Shown: positions 53,378 to 62,271 of the stretch, one piece after another
How positions within the stretch are numbered: position 1 is the stretch's first letter
How the letters are laid out: every line of letters begins with the position of its first letter
Program-made: the position numbers and the translations under genes
Notes under the pieces: generated by a model
Told to the model about the DNA's origin: nothing
The model's database searches: none
The model's input: the letters and a program-made list of their open reading frames with translations, nothing else
Assembly: GCA_040880025.1 (NCBI GenBank)
Contig: JBBDJD010000018.1
Span: 1-64,000 of the forward strand
Reading direction: 5' to 3'
DNA length: 64,000 nucleotides
Origin: RCIO01 sp040880025
GTDB taxonomy: Bacteria > Pseudomonadota > Alphaproteobacteria > Rhizobiales > Rhizobiaceae

Positions 53378-54754
53378 TCAGAAGAATTCCAGGCTGACGC
53401 GGAACATCTGTTCAACCTGCTTCACGGCGTTTTCCATGGCAAAGATGACGACGCGGTCCTTGGGCTTGATCTTGAGCGAACCGCTCGGCTTGATCACTTC
53501 GCCGTTTCTGTAGATCGCTCCGATGCGCACGCCGTCCGGAAGGTCGAGATCGCGCATTGAAGGGCCGACCAGAGGCGATGTCTCCAGCGCCTCGGCCTCG
53601 ATGATCTCCGCGGCGCCGCGCTGGATGGTGTGAACCGCCCTGATGCGCCCGCGGCGGACATGCTGCAACACCTTCGATATGGTCACGTTGCGCGGGTTGA
53701 TGTGCGCGTCGATGCCGAGCGTGTGGGTAAAATCATGATAGGTCGGGTTGTTCAGCAGCGTCAGGTTGGCCTTGCAGCCCAGGCGCTTGGCCATGACGCT
53801 GGCCAGGATGTTGACCTGGTCGTCATTGGTCAGCGCGACCATGAGCTCGGCGTGCTCGATATCGGCCTCGAGAAGCAGCTTCTGGTCGAGGGCGCTGCCG
53901 TGCAGGACAACCGTGCGGCGCAGTTCATCAGCGATGGCGACGGCGCGCTCGCGCGTGCTCTCGATGATCTTGACCTTCGTGCGGCTTCCCCGCGCCTCGA
54001 TCGCGCGGGCGACATAGAGGCCGATATTGCCCCCGCCGGCTATCACGATGCGGGTGGCTTCCTGCTCTTCGTGGCCAAACAGGCCAAGCGTGCGGCGCAC
54101 CTGGTCCTTGCTGGTCACGACATAGGCCAGATCGCCGGTAACCAGTTGGTCCGCCGAGCGGGGAATGAACAGGAGATCGTTGCGCGAAACGCCGACCACG
54201 GTTGAAGGAAGGTCGGGGAACAATTCGCTAAGCTGCGCCAGCGGGGTGTTCACAACCGGGCAGTCCTCGAGACATTCGATGGCGAGCATGGCGATCTTGG
54301 AATCGCCGAACCGCACAATGTCGGTCGCGCCAGGCAGTGCGATGCGGCGCAGCACCATGTCGCCGACCTCCACCTCTGGCGAGATGATCACGTCGATCGG
54401 CATGTGATCGCGCGAGAACAGGTCAAGATAGTGCTGCTCGAGATAAGACTGGGCGCGGACGCGCGCGATCTTGGTCGGCACGTTGAACAGCGAATGGGCG
54501 ACCTGGCAGGCGACCATGTTCACCTCGTCATAAAGCGTGACGGCGATGATCATGTCGGCTTCGGCTGCGCCCGCCCGCTCGAGTATCGTGGGGTGCGCAC
54601 CATGCCCGACGAAGCCGCGAACGTCGAGATCGTCGCGGACCATGCGGATCAGCTCGGCCGAGGTGTCGATGACCGACACGTCGTTCTGCTCAGCCGCCAG
54701 CTTTTCGGCGATGCCGTAGCCGACCTGGCCTGCGCCGCAGATGATGACCCTCAT
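53378..54754 (-). CDS. trkA: Trk system potassium uptake protein TrkA
   Basis: A 458-residue cytosolic regulator with two RCK/TrkA-N NAD domains (CGAGQVGYGIAEKLA at 6-20; AGGGNIGLYVARAIEARG near 230) and two TrkA-C domains. It gates TrkH (gene at 19457). It starts 6 bases after the ntrX stop, so it is probably in the ntrYX transcript, linking K+ uptake to the NtrYX system as in other rhizobia. Confidence 0.95.
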   Translation of the reverse strand: MRVIICGAGQVGYGIAEKLAAEQNDVSVIDTSAELIRMVRDDLDVRGFVGHGAHPTILERAGAAEADMIIAVTLYDEVNMVACQVAHSLFNVPTKIARVRAQSYLEQHYLDLFSRDHMPIDVIISPEVEVGDMVLRRIALPGATDIVRFGDSKIAMLAIECLEDCPVVNTPLAQLSELFPDLPSTVVGVSRNDLLFIPRSADQLVTGDLAYVVTSKDQVRRTLGLFGHEEQEATRIVIAGGGNIGLYVARAIEARGSRTKVKIIESTRERAVAIADELRRTVVLHGSALDQKLLLEADIEHAELMVALTNDDQVNILASVMAKRLGCKANLTLLNNPTYHDFTHTLGIDAHINPRNVTISKVLQHVRRGRIRAVHTIQRGAAEIIEAEALETSPLVGPSMRDLDLPDGVRIGAIYRNGEVIKPSGSLKIKPKDRVVIFAMENAVKQVEQMFRVSLEFF

Positions 54755-54760
54755 TTGAAA

Positions 54761-56122
54761 TCAGACCCCGAGCGATTTGAGCTTTCTGTGCAGCGCCGAC
54801 CGCTCCATACCAATGAATTCGGCGGTGCGCGAGATGTTGCCGCCGAAACGGTTTATCTGCGCCACAAGATATTCCTTCTCGAACAGCTCGCGCGCCTCGC
54901 GCAGCGGCAGGGCCATGATGTGCTGGTCCGACTGGTTGGGAGCGCGCGGCATCACGTCGCCGATTTCCGACGGCAAGAGGTCGGCCGTGATCGGCGCGTC
55001 CGGATCATCGCCGCGCGCCAGGATCAACAGCCGCTCCACGTTGTTGCGCAGCTGGCGGATATTGCCCGGCCAGTTGTGGGCCTGAAGCACCGCCATCGCG
55101 TCGTCGCCGATGCGGCGGGGCTTGATGCCGGCCTGAGCGGCGGTCTGGCGCATGAAGTGGTCGACGAGGAACGGGATGTCTTCGCGCCGTTCCGACAGTC
55201 CCGGCACCAGGATCGGAACGACCGCCAGGCGATGATAGAGATCCTCCCGGAATCGACCCTGTTCGATCAGCGTCTGCAGATCGTAGGAGGTGGACGAAAT
55301 GATGCGGACGTCAACCTTGACCCGCTTGGAGCCACCGACCCGCTCGAACTGCTGCTCGACGAGCACGCGCAGGATCTTGCCCTGCGTCTCGCGCGGCATG
55401 TCGCCGACCTCGTCGATATAGAGCGTGCCTCGATGCGCTTCCTCCAACGCACCGATCTTGCGCTCCGCGCCGTTCGGTTCGGTGCCGAACAGCTCGATCT
55501 CCATTCGCTCCGGCGTGATGGTGGCAGCATTGATCGTGACGAAGGGTCCCGATTTGCGCTGCGAATGGGTATGAATGGTGCGGGCGACCATTTCCTTGCC
55601 CGAACCGGACGGGCCCATGATCATCACGCGGCTGTTCGACGGAGAGACCCGCTCCATCGTCTGGCGCAGATTGTTCATCGCCGTCGATGTGCCGATCAAT
55701 TCCGACGTGTCACCGCTGCGTTTCTTCAGGTCGCTTACTTCCCGGCGCAGCTTGGAAGTTTCCAGCGCGCGGTCGCAAACCAGGATCAACCGGTCGGCCT
55801 TGAACGGCTTTTCGATGAAATCGTAGGCGCCGCGATGGATCGCCGAGACCGCGGTCTCGATCGTGCCGTGACCGGAAATCATCACGACCGGAATTGTAGG
55901 ATGCAGCTTCTTGATTTCGTCAAGAAGGGCGAGGCCATCGAGCGTCGAGCCCTGCAGCCAGATGTCGAGAAAGACCAGCCGTGGAACGCGTTCGGCAATC
56001 GCGGCCAGCGCGCTGTCACTGCCATGGGCGGTCCGGGCTTCGTGCCCTTCGTCACTCAGGATGCCCGCAACGAGGTCGCGAATGTCCTCTTCATCGTCGA
56101 CGATCAGAATGTCAGACGCCAT
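54761..56122 (-). CDS. ntrX: response regulator NtrX
   Basis: A 453-residue regulator. Receiver domain with phospho-acceptor D53 (VFLDIWLQG); AAA+ domain with Walker A GPSGSGKE (170-177) and the DEVGDMP Walker B; C-terminal Fis-type HTH (ISRTAEFIGMERSALHRKL). The sigma-54 contact motif GAFTGA is absent: the loop reads PNGAERKIGA. This is normal for alphaproteobacterial NtrX and implies sigma-54-independent action. It overlaps ntrY by 11 bases. Confidence 0.95.
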   Translation of the reverse strand: MASDILIVDDEEDIRDLVAGILSDEGHEARTAHGSDSALAAIAERVPRLVFLDIWLQGSTLDGLALLDEIKKLHPTIPVVMISGHGTIETAVSAIHRGAYDFIEKPFKADRLILVCDRALETSKLRREVSDLKKRSGDTSELIGTSTAMNNLRQTMERVSPSNSRVMIMGPSGSGKEMVARTIHTHSQRKSGPFVTINAATITPERMEIELFGTEPNGAERKIGALEEAHRGTLYIDEVGDMPRETQGKILRVLVEQQFERVGGSKRVKVDVRIISSTSYDLQTLIEQGRFREDLYHRLAVVPILVPGLSERREDIPFLVDHFMRQTAAQAGIKPRRIGDDAMAVLQAHNWPGNIRQLRNNVERLLILARGDDPDAPITADLLPSEIGDVMPRAPNQSDQHIMALPLREARELFEKEYLVAQINRFGGNISRTAEFIGMERSALHRKLKSLGV

Positions 56123-58400
56123 CTGTAACCTTTTCTTCGTGTTCCGATTTCATCCGCACCTGAGACCCAGTCCCCGCCGGCTTTTGCGTGGCGTGCGGGA
56201 ACACCATGCGGATCAGCGCACCGCGACCGCCGTGAAACGTCATCGGAGCATCGTGCAGCTCGAGCCGGCCGCCATGGTCCTCGACGATCTTTTTGACGAT
56301 CGCAAGACCGAGCCCCGTACCCTTCTCGCGCGTGGTCATGTACGGCTCGAGCAGGCGCTGGCGGTTCTCGCGCGGCAGGCCCTTGCCGTTGTCCACAATG
56401 TCGACAATGTTGAAACCTTCCTGACGATAGGCGTGAATGCGGATGACGCCCGCCTCGCCGCTCTCGCGCATTGCGCCCTCGATGGCCTCGGCCGCGTTCT
56501 TGACCACATTGCCGAAGGCCTGACCGAGCAGGCGCGTGTCGTAGGTTCCCATCAGCGGCACATCGCCGAAGTCGCGCTCGAACGCGATGTCGTTGCGGCT
56601 CATTTCGACCAGGAACGATGCCTCGCGCAGCGGCTCGCGCAAATCGAGCGCCTGCATGTCCGGCTTGGGCATGCGGGCGAAGGCCGAGAATTCATCGACC
56701 ATGCGGCCAATATCGCCAACTTGGCGGATGATTGTGTCCGTGCATTGCTCGAACACCTCGCGGTCCTCGACAATGACCTTGCCGAAACGGCGGCGGATGC
56801 GCTCGGCCGAAAGCTGGATCGGCGTCAGCGGGTTCTTGATCTCGTGGGCGATCCTGCGGGCGACGTCGGCCCAGGCGGTCGTCCGCTGCGCCTGGACAAG
56901 ATCAGTGATGTCGTCGACGGTCACGACATAGGATTTCTCCCGCCCGGCGCGATTCTCCGCCTCCACCGTGATCTGGACATTGAACGTGCGCTCGGCGCCG
57001 CGGCGATAAAACGTGACCTGATCGCGGTAGACGGTACGGCCCGAGCCGCTGCCGGCCGCGAACACCCGCCCGATCTGCGGCAGCACGGATGCCAGTTCCT
57101 TGCCTACGGCATCCTTGTCGGCGACGGCCAGCATGGTCTCGGCAGAGCGGTTGACGATGTTGATGACGCCATGCGCGTCAACGCCGATGACGCTGGCGGT
57201 GACGCCGGACAGCACCGCCTCGGTAAAGCGGCGGCGTTCGTCGATGACATCCTTGGCTGACACAAGCTGGCTGTGCTGCGTCTTGAGCTGCCGCGTCATC
57301 TTGTTGAATGTGTCGCCGAGCGAGGCCATGTCGCCGTCGCTCGCGCGCACCGGAACCGCCACGTCGAGATTGCCGCTTGCAACCTCGCTGGCCGCGCCGA
57401 TGAGCTGGCGGATTGGCCGCACAAGTCTGTCCGCCACGGTTATGCCGGTCCAGATGGCTGACAGCACGATGATCAGGGTGAGGCCCAGATAGACGAGCGC
57501 GAAGGCCAATTGCGTCGTCAAACGATTGAATTCCAGCTGGCGGTATTCATCGGTATTTGCGCGCACGATCTGGCGCGCGCGGATGACCTCGCCGTCGATC
57601 TCCCGGATCGTATAGAGATAGAGATCGTCATATTCCTGCAGTTTCATGACCGCGCCGACAATGTTGCTCGAGCGCGGCTCGATCAGGATCGGCTCGCCAT
57701 CCGCCGCCATCTTGACCGCTTCGGGCAGCGGCTCGGGCAGCGGAACCTCGGAATTGGTGCCCGCCGCCATGACCAGGGAACCGTCGGCGCGAATGATGGC
57801 CGCATGGGCAAGCGAACGGCCCGCGGCCTGCTGCGACAGAAACTGGAAAAATCCATTGCGATCGAGGCTGTAAAGACGGCGTGCCTGATCGAGATCGTTG
57901 GCCATCGACAGCGTCGTGCCCTGGAGGCTGCGCGCGTTCTCGCGCACATAGGCCTCGGCGATCGACAGTGACGAATTGATGATGACCTTGGTTCTGAGTT
58001 CGAACCAGCGATCGAGCCCGATGTCGAGCGTTACGGACGCAACGATCGCCACCAGGATCGCGGGAATGGCGGCGACCAGCGAGAACATGGTCACGATGCG
58101 GACATGGAGCCTGGAGGCCGCACGGCCGCGGCGGCGTGCGATGTAGATCGTCCATGCCTCGCGCCCGATCAGCGCCAGAAGCAGGAAAATGAACGCCGCG
58201 TTGATGCCGATGACGATCAGGGTCGCCCGTTCGTCAGGCGACACCGGCGTAAGGCCAAGGAGGATCGCGAACGACGCGGCCGCGGTGACGAGTGCGGCGA
58301 TGATGACGGCAATGCCGGCTATGGCGAGCGGCCGGCGGCCTTCGCCAGATGCCGTCTCGCCCCTAACCGTTCCCGGCGCAGGCAATGATGCGGTCGTCAT
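56112..58400 (-). CDS. ntrY: sensor histidine kinase NtrY
   Basis: A 762-residue membrane sensor. Three N-terminal helices (about 27-50, 60-85, 105-130), an extracytoplasmic loop of about 170 residues, a fourth helix (LVYLGLTLIIVLSAIWTGIT), HAMP, a PAS domain, then HisKA with RRIAHEIKNPLTPIQLSAER (His near 515) and HATPase with KGTGLGLAIVKKIVEDHGG. Partner of NtrX; senses nitrogen/redox-related cues. ATG at 58400 (MTTASLPAP) chosen; a TTG three codons earlier is possible. Confidence 0.94.
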   Translation of the reverse strand: MTTASLPAPGTVRGETASGEGRRPLAIAGIAVIIAALVTAAASFAILLGLTPVSPDERATLIVIGINAAFIFLLLALIGREAWTIYIARRRGRAASRLHVRIVTMFSLVAAIPAILVAIVASVTLDIGLDRWFELRTKVIINSSLSIAEAYVRENARSLQGTTLSMANDLDQARRLYSLDRNGFFQFLSQQAAGRSLAHAAIIRADGSLVMAAGTNSEVPLPEPLPEAVKMAADGEPILIEPRSSNIVGAVMKLQEYDDLYLYTIREIDGEVIRARQIVRANTDEYRQLEFNRLTTQLAFALVYLGLTLIIVLSAIWTGITVADRLVRPIRQLIGAASEVASGNLDVAVPVRASDGDMASLGDTFNKMTRQLKTQHSQLVSAKDVIDERRRFTEAVLSGVTASVIGVDAHGVINIVNRSAETMLAVADKDAVGKELASVLPQIGRVFAAGSGSGRTVYRDQVTFYRRGAERTFNVQITVEAENRAGREKSYVVTVDDITDLVQAQRTTAWADVARRIAHEIKNPLTPIQLSAERIRRRFGKVIVEDREVFEQCTDTIIRQVGDIGRMVDEFSAFARMPKPDMQALDLREPLREASFLVEMSRNDIAFERDFGDVPLMGTYDTRLLGQAFGNVVKNAAEAIEGAMRESGEAGVIRIHAYRQEGFNIVDIVDNGKGLPRENRQRLLEPYMTTREKGTGLGLAIVKKIVEDHGGRLELHDAPMTFHGGRGALIRMVFPHATQKPAGTGSQVRMKSEHEEKVTDGV

Positions 58401-58420
58401 TCGATTCAATCTAACCCATC

Positions 58421-58448
58421 CATTGCGTTGCCTCTATGCAACGCAATG
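58421..58448. promoter_or_regulatory. perfect dyad between ntrC and ntrY
   Basis: CATTGCGTTGC / GCAACGCAATG, an 11-bp inverted repeat with a 6-base centre, in the 96-base gap between ntrC and ntrY. It lacks a U-tract on the minus strand. It may be an operator for the ntrYX transcript, or a processing/termination hairpin for dusB-ntrBC. Confidence 0.5.
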
Positions 58449-58496
58449 TGGCCATTTTGCAACGGCTATCGCAATCTCCCGAAAAAGACCGGGAAA

Positions 58497-59957
58497 TCAG
58501 GGTTGTTTTGAGGCGCGATAGACGTTCACGCCCAGCTCGCGAATTTTCTTGCGCAACGTGTTGCGGTTAAGGCCGAGAAGCTCGGCCGCGCGGATCTGAT
58601 TGCCTCGCGTTGCGGTCATGGACGCCAGAACGAGCGGATACTCGACTTCTGCCAGAATGCGCTGATAGAGACCCGGGGGCGGAAGTTCGGTGCCGAACCC
58701 GCTGAAATAGCCCTGCAGGAAATGCTCTACGGCCTGGCCGATGGAAAGATCCTCCGGCAGTCCGCCGGACGAGGACGACTGCGCCGGCGAATCGAGTGTG
58801 CGCAGTTCCGACTCGATGATTTCCTGGTTGATCTCCTCTTGTGGATAGAGCGCCGCCAGCCGGCGAACCAGATTCTCCAGTTCGCGCACATTGCCGGGCC
58901 AGTTGTAGCGCCGCATGACGTCGTACCCGCCAGCCGCGATCCGCTTGGTCTGCAAGCCTTCATTCTCGGCCTGTTTGAAGAAGTGGCGAACGAGATCGGG
59001 AATATCCTCGGTCCGCTCCCTTAATGCCGGAAGGCGCAGCGGAACGACGTTGAGCCGGTAGTACAGGTCCTCCCGGAACAGACCCTGATTGATCAGCGTC
59101 CTGAGGTCCTTGTTGGTGGCGGCGACAATGCGGACATCGGTCTTGATCGGCGTACGCCCGCCGACGGTCGTGTACTCGCCCTGCTGCAGGACGCGGAGCA
59201 GGCGGGTCTGCGCCTCCATCGGCATGTCGCCGATCTCGTCCAGAAACAATGTGCCGCCTTCGGCCTGCTCGAAGCGGCCGGTGGAGCGGTTCTGCGCGCC
59301 GGTGAAGGCGCCCTTCTCGTGTCCGAACAGTTCCGACTCGATGAGATCGCGCGGGATAGCCGCCATGTTGATGGCAACGAACGGTCCCTTGCGGCGGCGG
59401 CCATATTCATGCAGCGCGCGGGCGACGAGTTCCTTGCCGGTGCCCGACTCTCCCGAGATCATGACCGTGAGATCGGTCTGCATCATGCGCGCCAGCATGC
59501 GATAGATGTCCTGCATGGCGGGCGAACGGCCGACCAGGGGCATGGATTCCGGCTGGTCTTCGACGCGCACGTCGCTGGCGGCGCGTTTGGGCTCGGCCAG
59601 GGCGCGATTGACGATGCTCAGCAGTTCCGTGAGATCGAAAGGCTTGGGCAGATATTCGTACGCCCCGGTTTCGGAGGCGCGGATCGCCGTCATGAACGTG
59701 TTCTGGGCGCTCATGACAATTACGGGAAGATCCGGCCGCGCCTTCTTCATGCGTGGCAGAAGATCGAAAATGTTTTCGTCCGGCATGACGACATCGGTGA
59801 TGACCAGATCGCCATCGCCCGAGGAAACCCATCGCCACAATGTCGAAGCGTTCGAGGTCACCCGGACCTCGTGGCCGACGCGCGAAAGCGCCTGGTTGAG
59901 AACCGTGCGGATCGCCGCGTCGTCGTCGGCGACCAGGATGTTGCCGCGCACAGTCAT
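58497..59957 (-). CDS. ntrC: nitrogen regulation response regulator NtrC (NR(I))
   Basis: A 486-residue sigma-54 activator. Receiver with phospho-acceptor D55 (ITDVVMPDE), AAA+ domain with GESGTGKE (169-176) and GAFTGA (216-221), and a C-terminal Fis HTH (RGNQIRAAELLGLNRNTLRK). Switches on ammonium-scavenging genes when NtrB phosphorylates it. ATGA overlap with ntrB. Confidence 0.97.
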   Translation of the reverse strand: MTVRGNILVADDDAAIRTVLNQALSRVGHEVRVTSNASTLWRWVSSGDGDLVITDVVMPDENIFDLLPRMKKARPDLPVIVMSAQNTFMTAIRASETGAYEYLPKPFDLTELLSIVNRALAEPKRAASDVRVEDQPESMPLVGRSPAMQDIYRMLARMMQTDLTVMISGESGTGKELVARALHEYGRRRKGPFVAINMAAIPRDLIESELFGHEKGAFTGAQNRSTGRFEQAEGGTLFLDEIGDMPMEAQTRLLRVLQQGEYTTVGGRTPIKTDVRIVAATNKDLRTLINQGLFREDLYYRLNVVPLRLPALRERTEDIPDLVRHFFKQAENEGLQTKRIAAGGYDVMRRYNWPGNVRELENLVRRLAALYPQEEINQEIIESELRTLDSPAQSSSSGGLPEDLSIGQAVEHFLQGYFSGFGTELPPPGLYQRILAEVEYPLVLASMTATRGNQIRAAELLGLNRNTLRKKIRELGVNVYRASKQP

Positions 59958-61096
59958 GATGCGGTTTCCTGTTCTGGCTCGAATTCGGTTTGGCCCTCGC
60001 CCTTCCAGGCGGGCATCAGGATGCGGAAGGTCGTGCCGCGCGGGGAGGAATCACATTCGATCACGCCGCCATGTTCGCCGACGATTTTGGCCACCAGAGC
60101 AAGGCCGAGGCCGGAGCCGTTCTGCTTGGTGGTGATGAAGGGATCGAAAAGGATGGGCAGGATATCGTCCGAAACGCCTGGCCCGTTGTCGTGGACGCAG
60201 AATTCCAATGGCAGCGAGACGCGGTCCTTGGTTCCCGGTACGGCAAGCCGGATGCCCGGCCGGAAGGCGGTCGTGAGCTTGATCTCACCGCCCGGCTCTT
60301 CGCCGATCGCCTCCGCCGCGTTCTTCACCAGATTGAGAAACACCTGAATCAGGTGATCGCGGTTGGCATGGACCGGCGGCAGCGAGGGATCGAACTCGTC
60401 GGTGACCTTGATCCTGGAGGCGAAACCGGACTTGGCCAGCCTCTTCACATGATCGAGCACGATGTGGATGTTCACCGGCAAGCGGTCGATCGGCCGTTCG
60501 TCGGAAAACACTTCCATGCGGTCGACGAGCGCGACAATGCGGTCGGTCTCTTCGGTGATGAGGCGGGTGAGCGGGCGGTCGTCGTCGGCAACGGCGCTTT
60601 CCAGCAGCTGCGCCGCGCCGCGAATGCCCGAAAGCGGGTTCTTGATCTCGTGCGCCAGCATGGCGGCCAGCCCGGTCACAGAGCGCGCTGCCCCGCGATG
60701 CGTCATCTGGCGGTCGATCTTGTCGGCCATCGAGCGTTCCTGGAACATGATGACGACGGAGCCCGGGATGTCCGTGACCGGGGCAACATAAAGATCGACC
60801 ACCTTGTCTGTGCCGATACGCGGCGACGAAACATCGACGCGATATTCGTTGTAGGGCGACCGCCGCTCCCGCACCTGCTCGACAAGCGTGAGCAACGGGC
60901 TGCCGAACGGGATGAATTTCGCCAGTTCGCTGCGCATCATCACCGCCGCGCTGGAGCGCAGAAAATCCTCCGCTTCCGCATTGGCGTAGGTGATGACATT
61001 TCTCTCATCGACCATCACGACGGGATGACGGATCGTGTCGAGCACGATCTGGGCCGCACCGGCGGCGGGGAGAGCGTTCCGGGGAGTGTCTTTCAT
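59954..61096 (-). CDS. ntrB: nitrogen regulation sensor kinase NtrB (NR(II))
   Basis: A 380-residue cytosolic kinase/phosphatase: PAS domain (about 15-125), HisKA with LAHEIKNPLSGIRG (H149), and HATPase with NGSGLGLALVAKIVGEHGG. It is controlled by PII proteins according to nitrogen status. ATGA overlap with dusB upstream and ntrC downstream shows one operon, the classical nifR3-ntrB-ntrC. Confidence 0.97.
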   Translation of the reverse strand: MKDTPRNALPAAGAAQIVLDTIRHPVVMVDERNVITYANAEAEDFLRSSAAVMMRSELAKFIPFGSPLLTLVEQVRERRSPYNEYRVDVSSPRIGTDKVVDLYVAPVTDIPGSVVIMFQERSMADKIDRQMTHRGAARSVTGLAAMLAHEIKNPLSGIRGAAQLLESAVADDDRPLTRLITEETDRIVALVDRMEVFSDERPIDRLPVNIHIVLDHVKRLAKSGFASRIKVTDEFDPSLPPVHANRDHLIQVFLNLVKNAAEAIGEEPGGEIKLTTAFRPGIRLAVPGTKDRVSLPLEFCVHDNGPGVSDDILPILFDPFITTKQNGSGLGLALVAKIVGEHGGVIECDSSPRGTTFRILMPAWKGEGQTEFEPEQETAS

Positions 61097-62127
61097 GCGG
61101 CCACCCTGTCCTCGAGCGAGCCTCGATCCGAACGTCGGTCGATTGCTGAGCGCACCGCGCCGATAACGTCGGCGGGACGGGTCGCGGTCAGAGCCACGCG
61201 CCGACGCTCCATATCGAGCGGATCGGCGAAGCGGTCGAAATACCAGCCGAGATGCTTGCGCGCGACGCGAATGCCGCTCTCGACCCCGTAGAGGCCGAGC
61301 ATGGCCTCGTAGTGCGCGACGACGTAGTCGGAAAGCAAAGCGGGATTGCCTGGCGGTGTTGCCGGCATACGTCCGGCCGCCTCGGCCGCAATGACACCCG
61401 CCGTCCAGGGCGCGCCATAATGCGCGCGGCCAACCATCACTGCGTCGGCGCCTGAATGTTCCAGCGCACGCTTTGCGCCGTCCAAGTCCTCGATATCGCC
61501 ATTGACCACCACCGGCACTCCGACCGCCTGCTTGACGCGGGCGATCGCCCGCCAGTCCGCCGATCCCTTGTAGAACTGGCAGCGAGTTCGACCATGTACG
61601 GTAATCATTCGAACGCCTGCGTTTTGCGCCCGGCGCGCGATCTCTGGTGCATTCAGCGCGGTCTCATCCCAGCCGAGCCGCATCTTGAGCGTAACCGGCA
61701 CGTCGACAGCGGCGACGACCGCCTCGATCAGCGAGAGGGCATGGTCGGGATCGCGCATCAATGCCGAACCGCAATAGCCGCCCGTCACCTTCTTCGCCGG
61801 ACAGCCCATATTGATGTCGACAATGTCGGCGCCGCCATCCGCGACGATCCGCGCGGCTTCGGCCATAGCAGCGGCCTCACGGCCGGCAAGCTGAACCATG
61901 TGAACCCCGATGTCCGGACGTTTGATGCGGCGGGCGGATTCGGCCCTTCCTCTCGCGAGTTCGCCGCTCGCCACCATTTCGGACACGACCAGCCCGGCAC
62001 CGTGCCGATCGGCCAGCCGGCGAAAGACGGCGTCGGTGATGCCCGACATAGGCGCGAGGAAGACGCGGTTTCTCAACGCGACATTGCCGACGACGAGAGG
62101 CTCCGCAAGGTTGGGCAGGTCAATCAT
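61093..62127 (-). CDS. dusB: tRNA-dihydrouridine synthase DusB (NifR3)
   Basis: A 344-residue flavin enzyme reducing uridines in the tRNA D-loop. FMN barrel start APMSGITDAVFRRL; catalytic Cys109 in NMGCPAKKVTGG; later HGRTRCQFYKGSADW and VNGDIEDLDGAKRAL. ATG at 62127 (MIDLPNLAEP) fits. First gene of the dusB-ntrB-ntrC operon; divergent from ispDF over 144 bases with no clear sigma-54 site. Confidence 0.95.
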   Translation of the reverse strand: MIDLPNLAEPLVVGNVALRNRVFLAPMSGITDAVFRRLADRHGAGLVVSEMVASGELARGRAESARRIKRPDIGVHMVQLAGREAAAMAEAARIVADGGADIVDINMGCPAKKVTGGYCGSALMRDPDHALSLIEAVVAAVDVPVTLKMRLGWDETALNAPEIARRAQNAGVRMITVHGRTRCQFYKGSADWRAIARVKQAVGVPVVVNGDIEDLDGAKRALEHSGADAVMVGRAHYGAPWTAGVIAAEAAGRMPATPPGNPALLSDYVVAHYEAMLGLYGVESGIRVARKHLGWYFDRFADPLDMERRRVALTATRPADVIGAVRSAIDRRSDRGSLEDRVAA

Positions 62128-62271
62128 GCACAAAAACAAGGCATCGAGGCTTCATGCCTATTCTCTAGACAGAAATCTGCTGCTCCGCAACAGCCACGAG
62201 GGGCGATGCAAGGCAATTTCACAACAAGGTTTACGCTGGTTTTTCAGCGCCCAGCCGCCTATTCGTCTCGC

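Noticed and set aside
54404..56128. A 574-residue open frame antisense to ntrX
   Set aside because: Shadow of a well-defined response regulator; no domain recognisable.
62128..62271. Sigma-54 promoter for dusB-ntrBC or ispDF
   Set aside because: No TGGCAC-N5-TTGCA type element could be found in the divergent gap.
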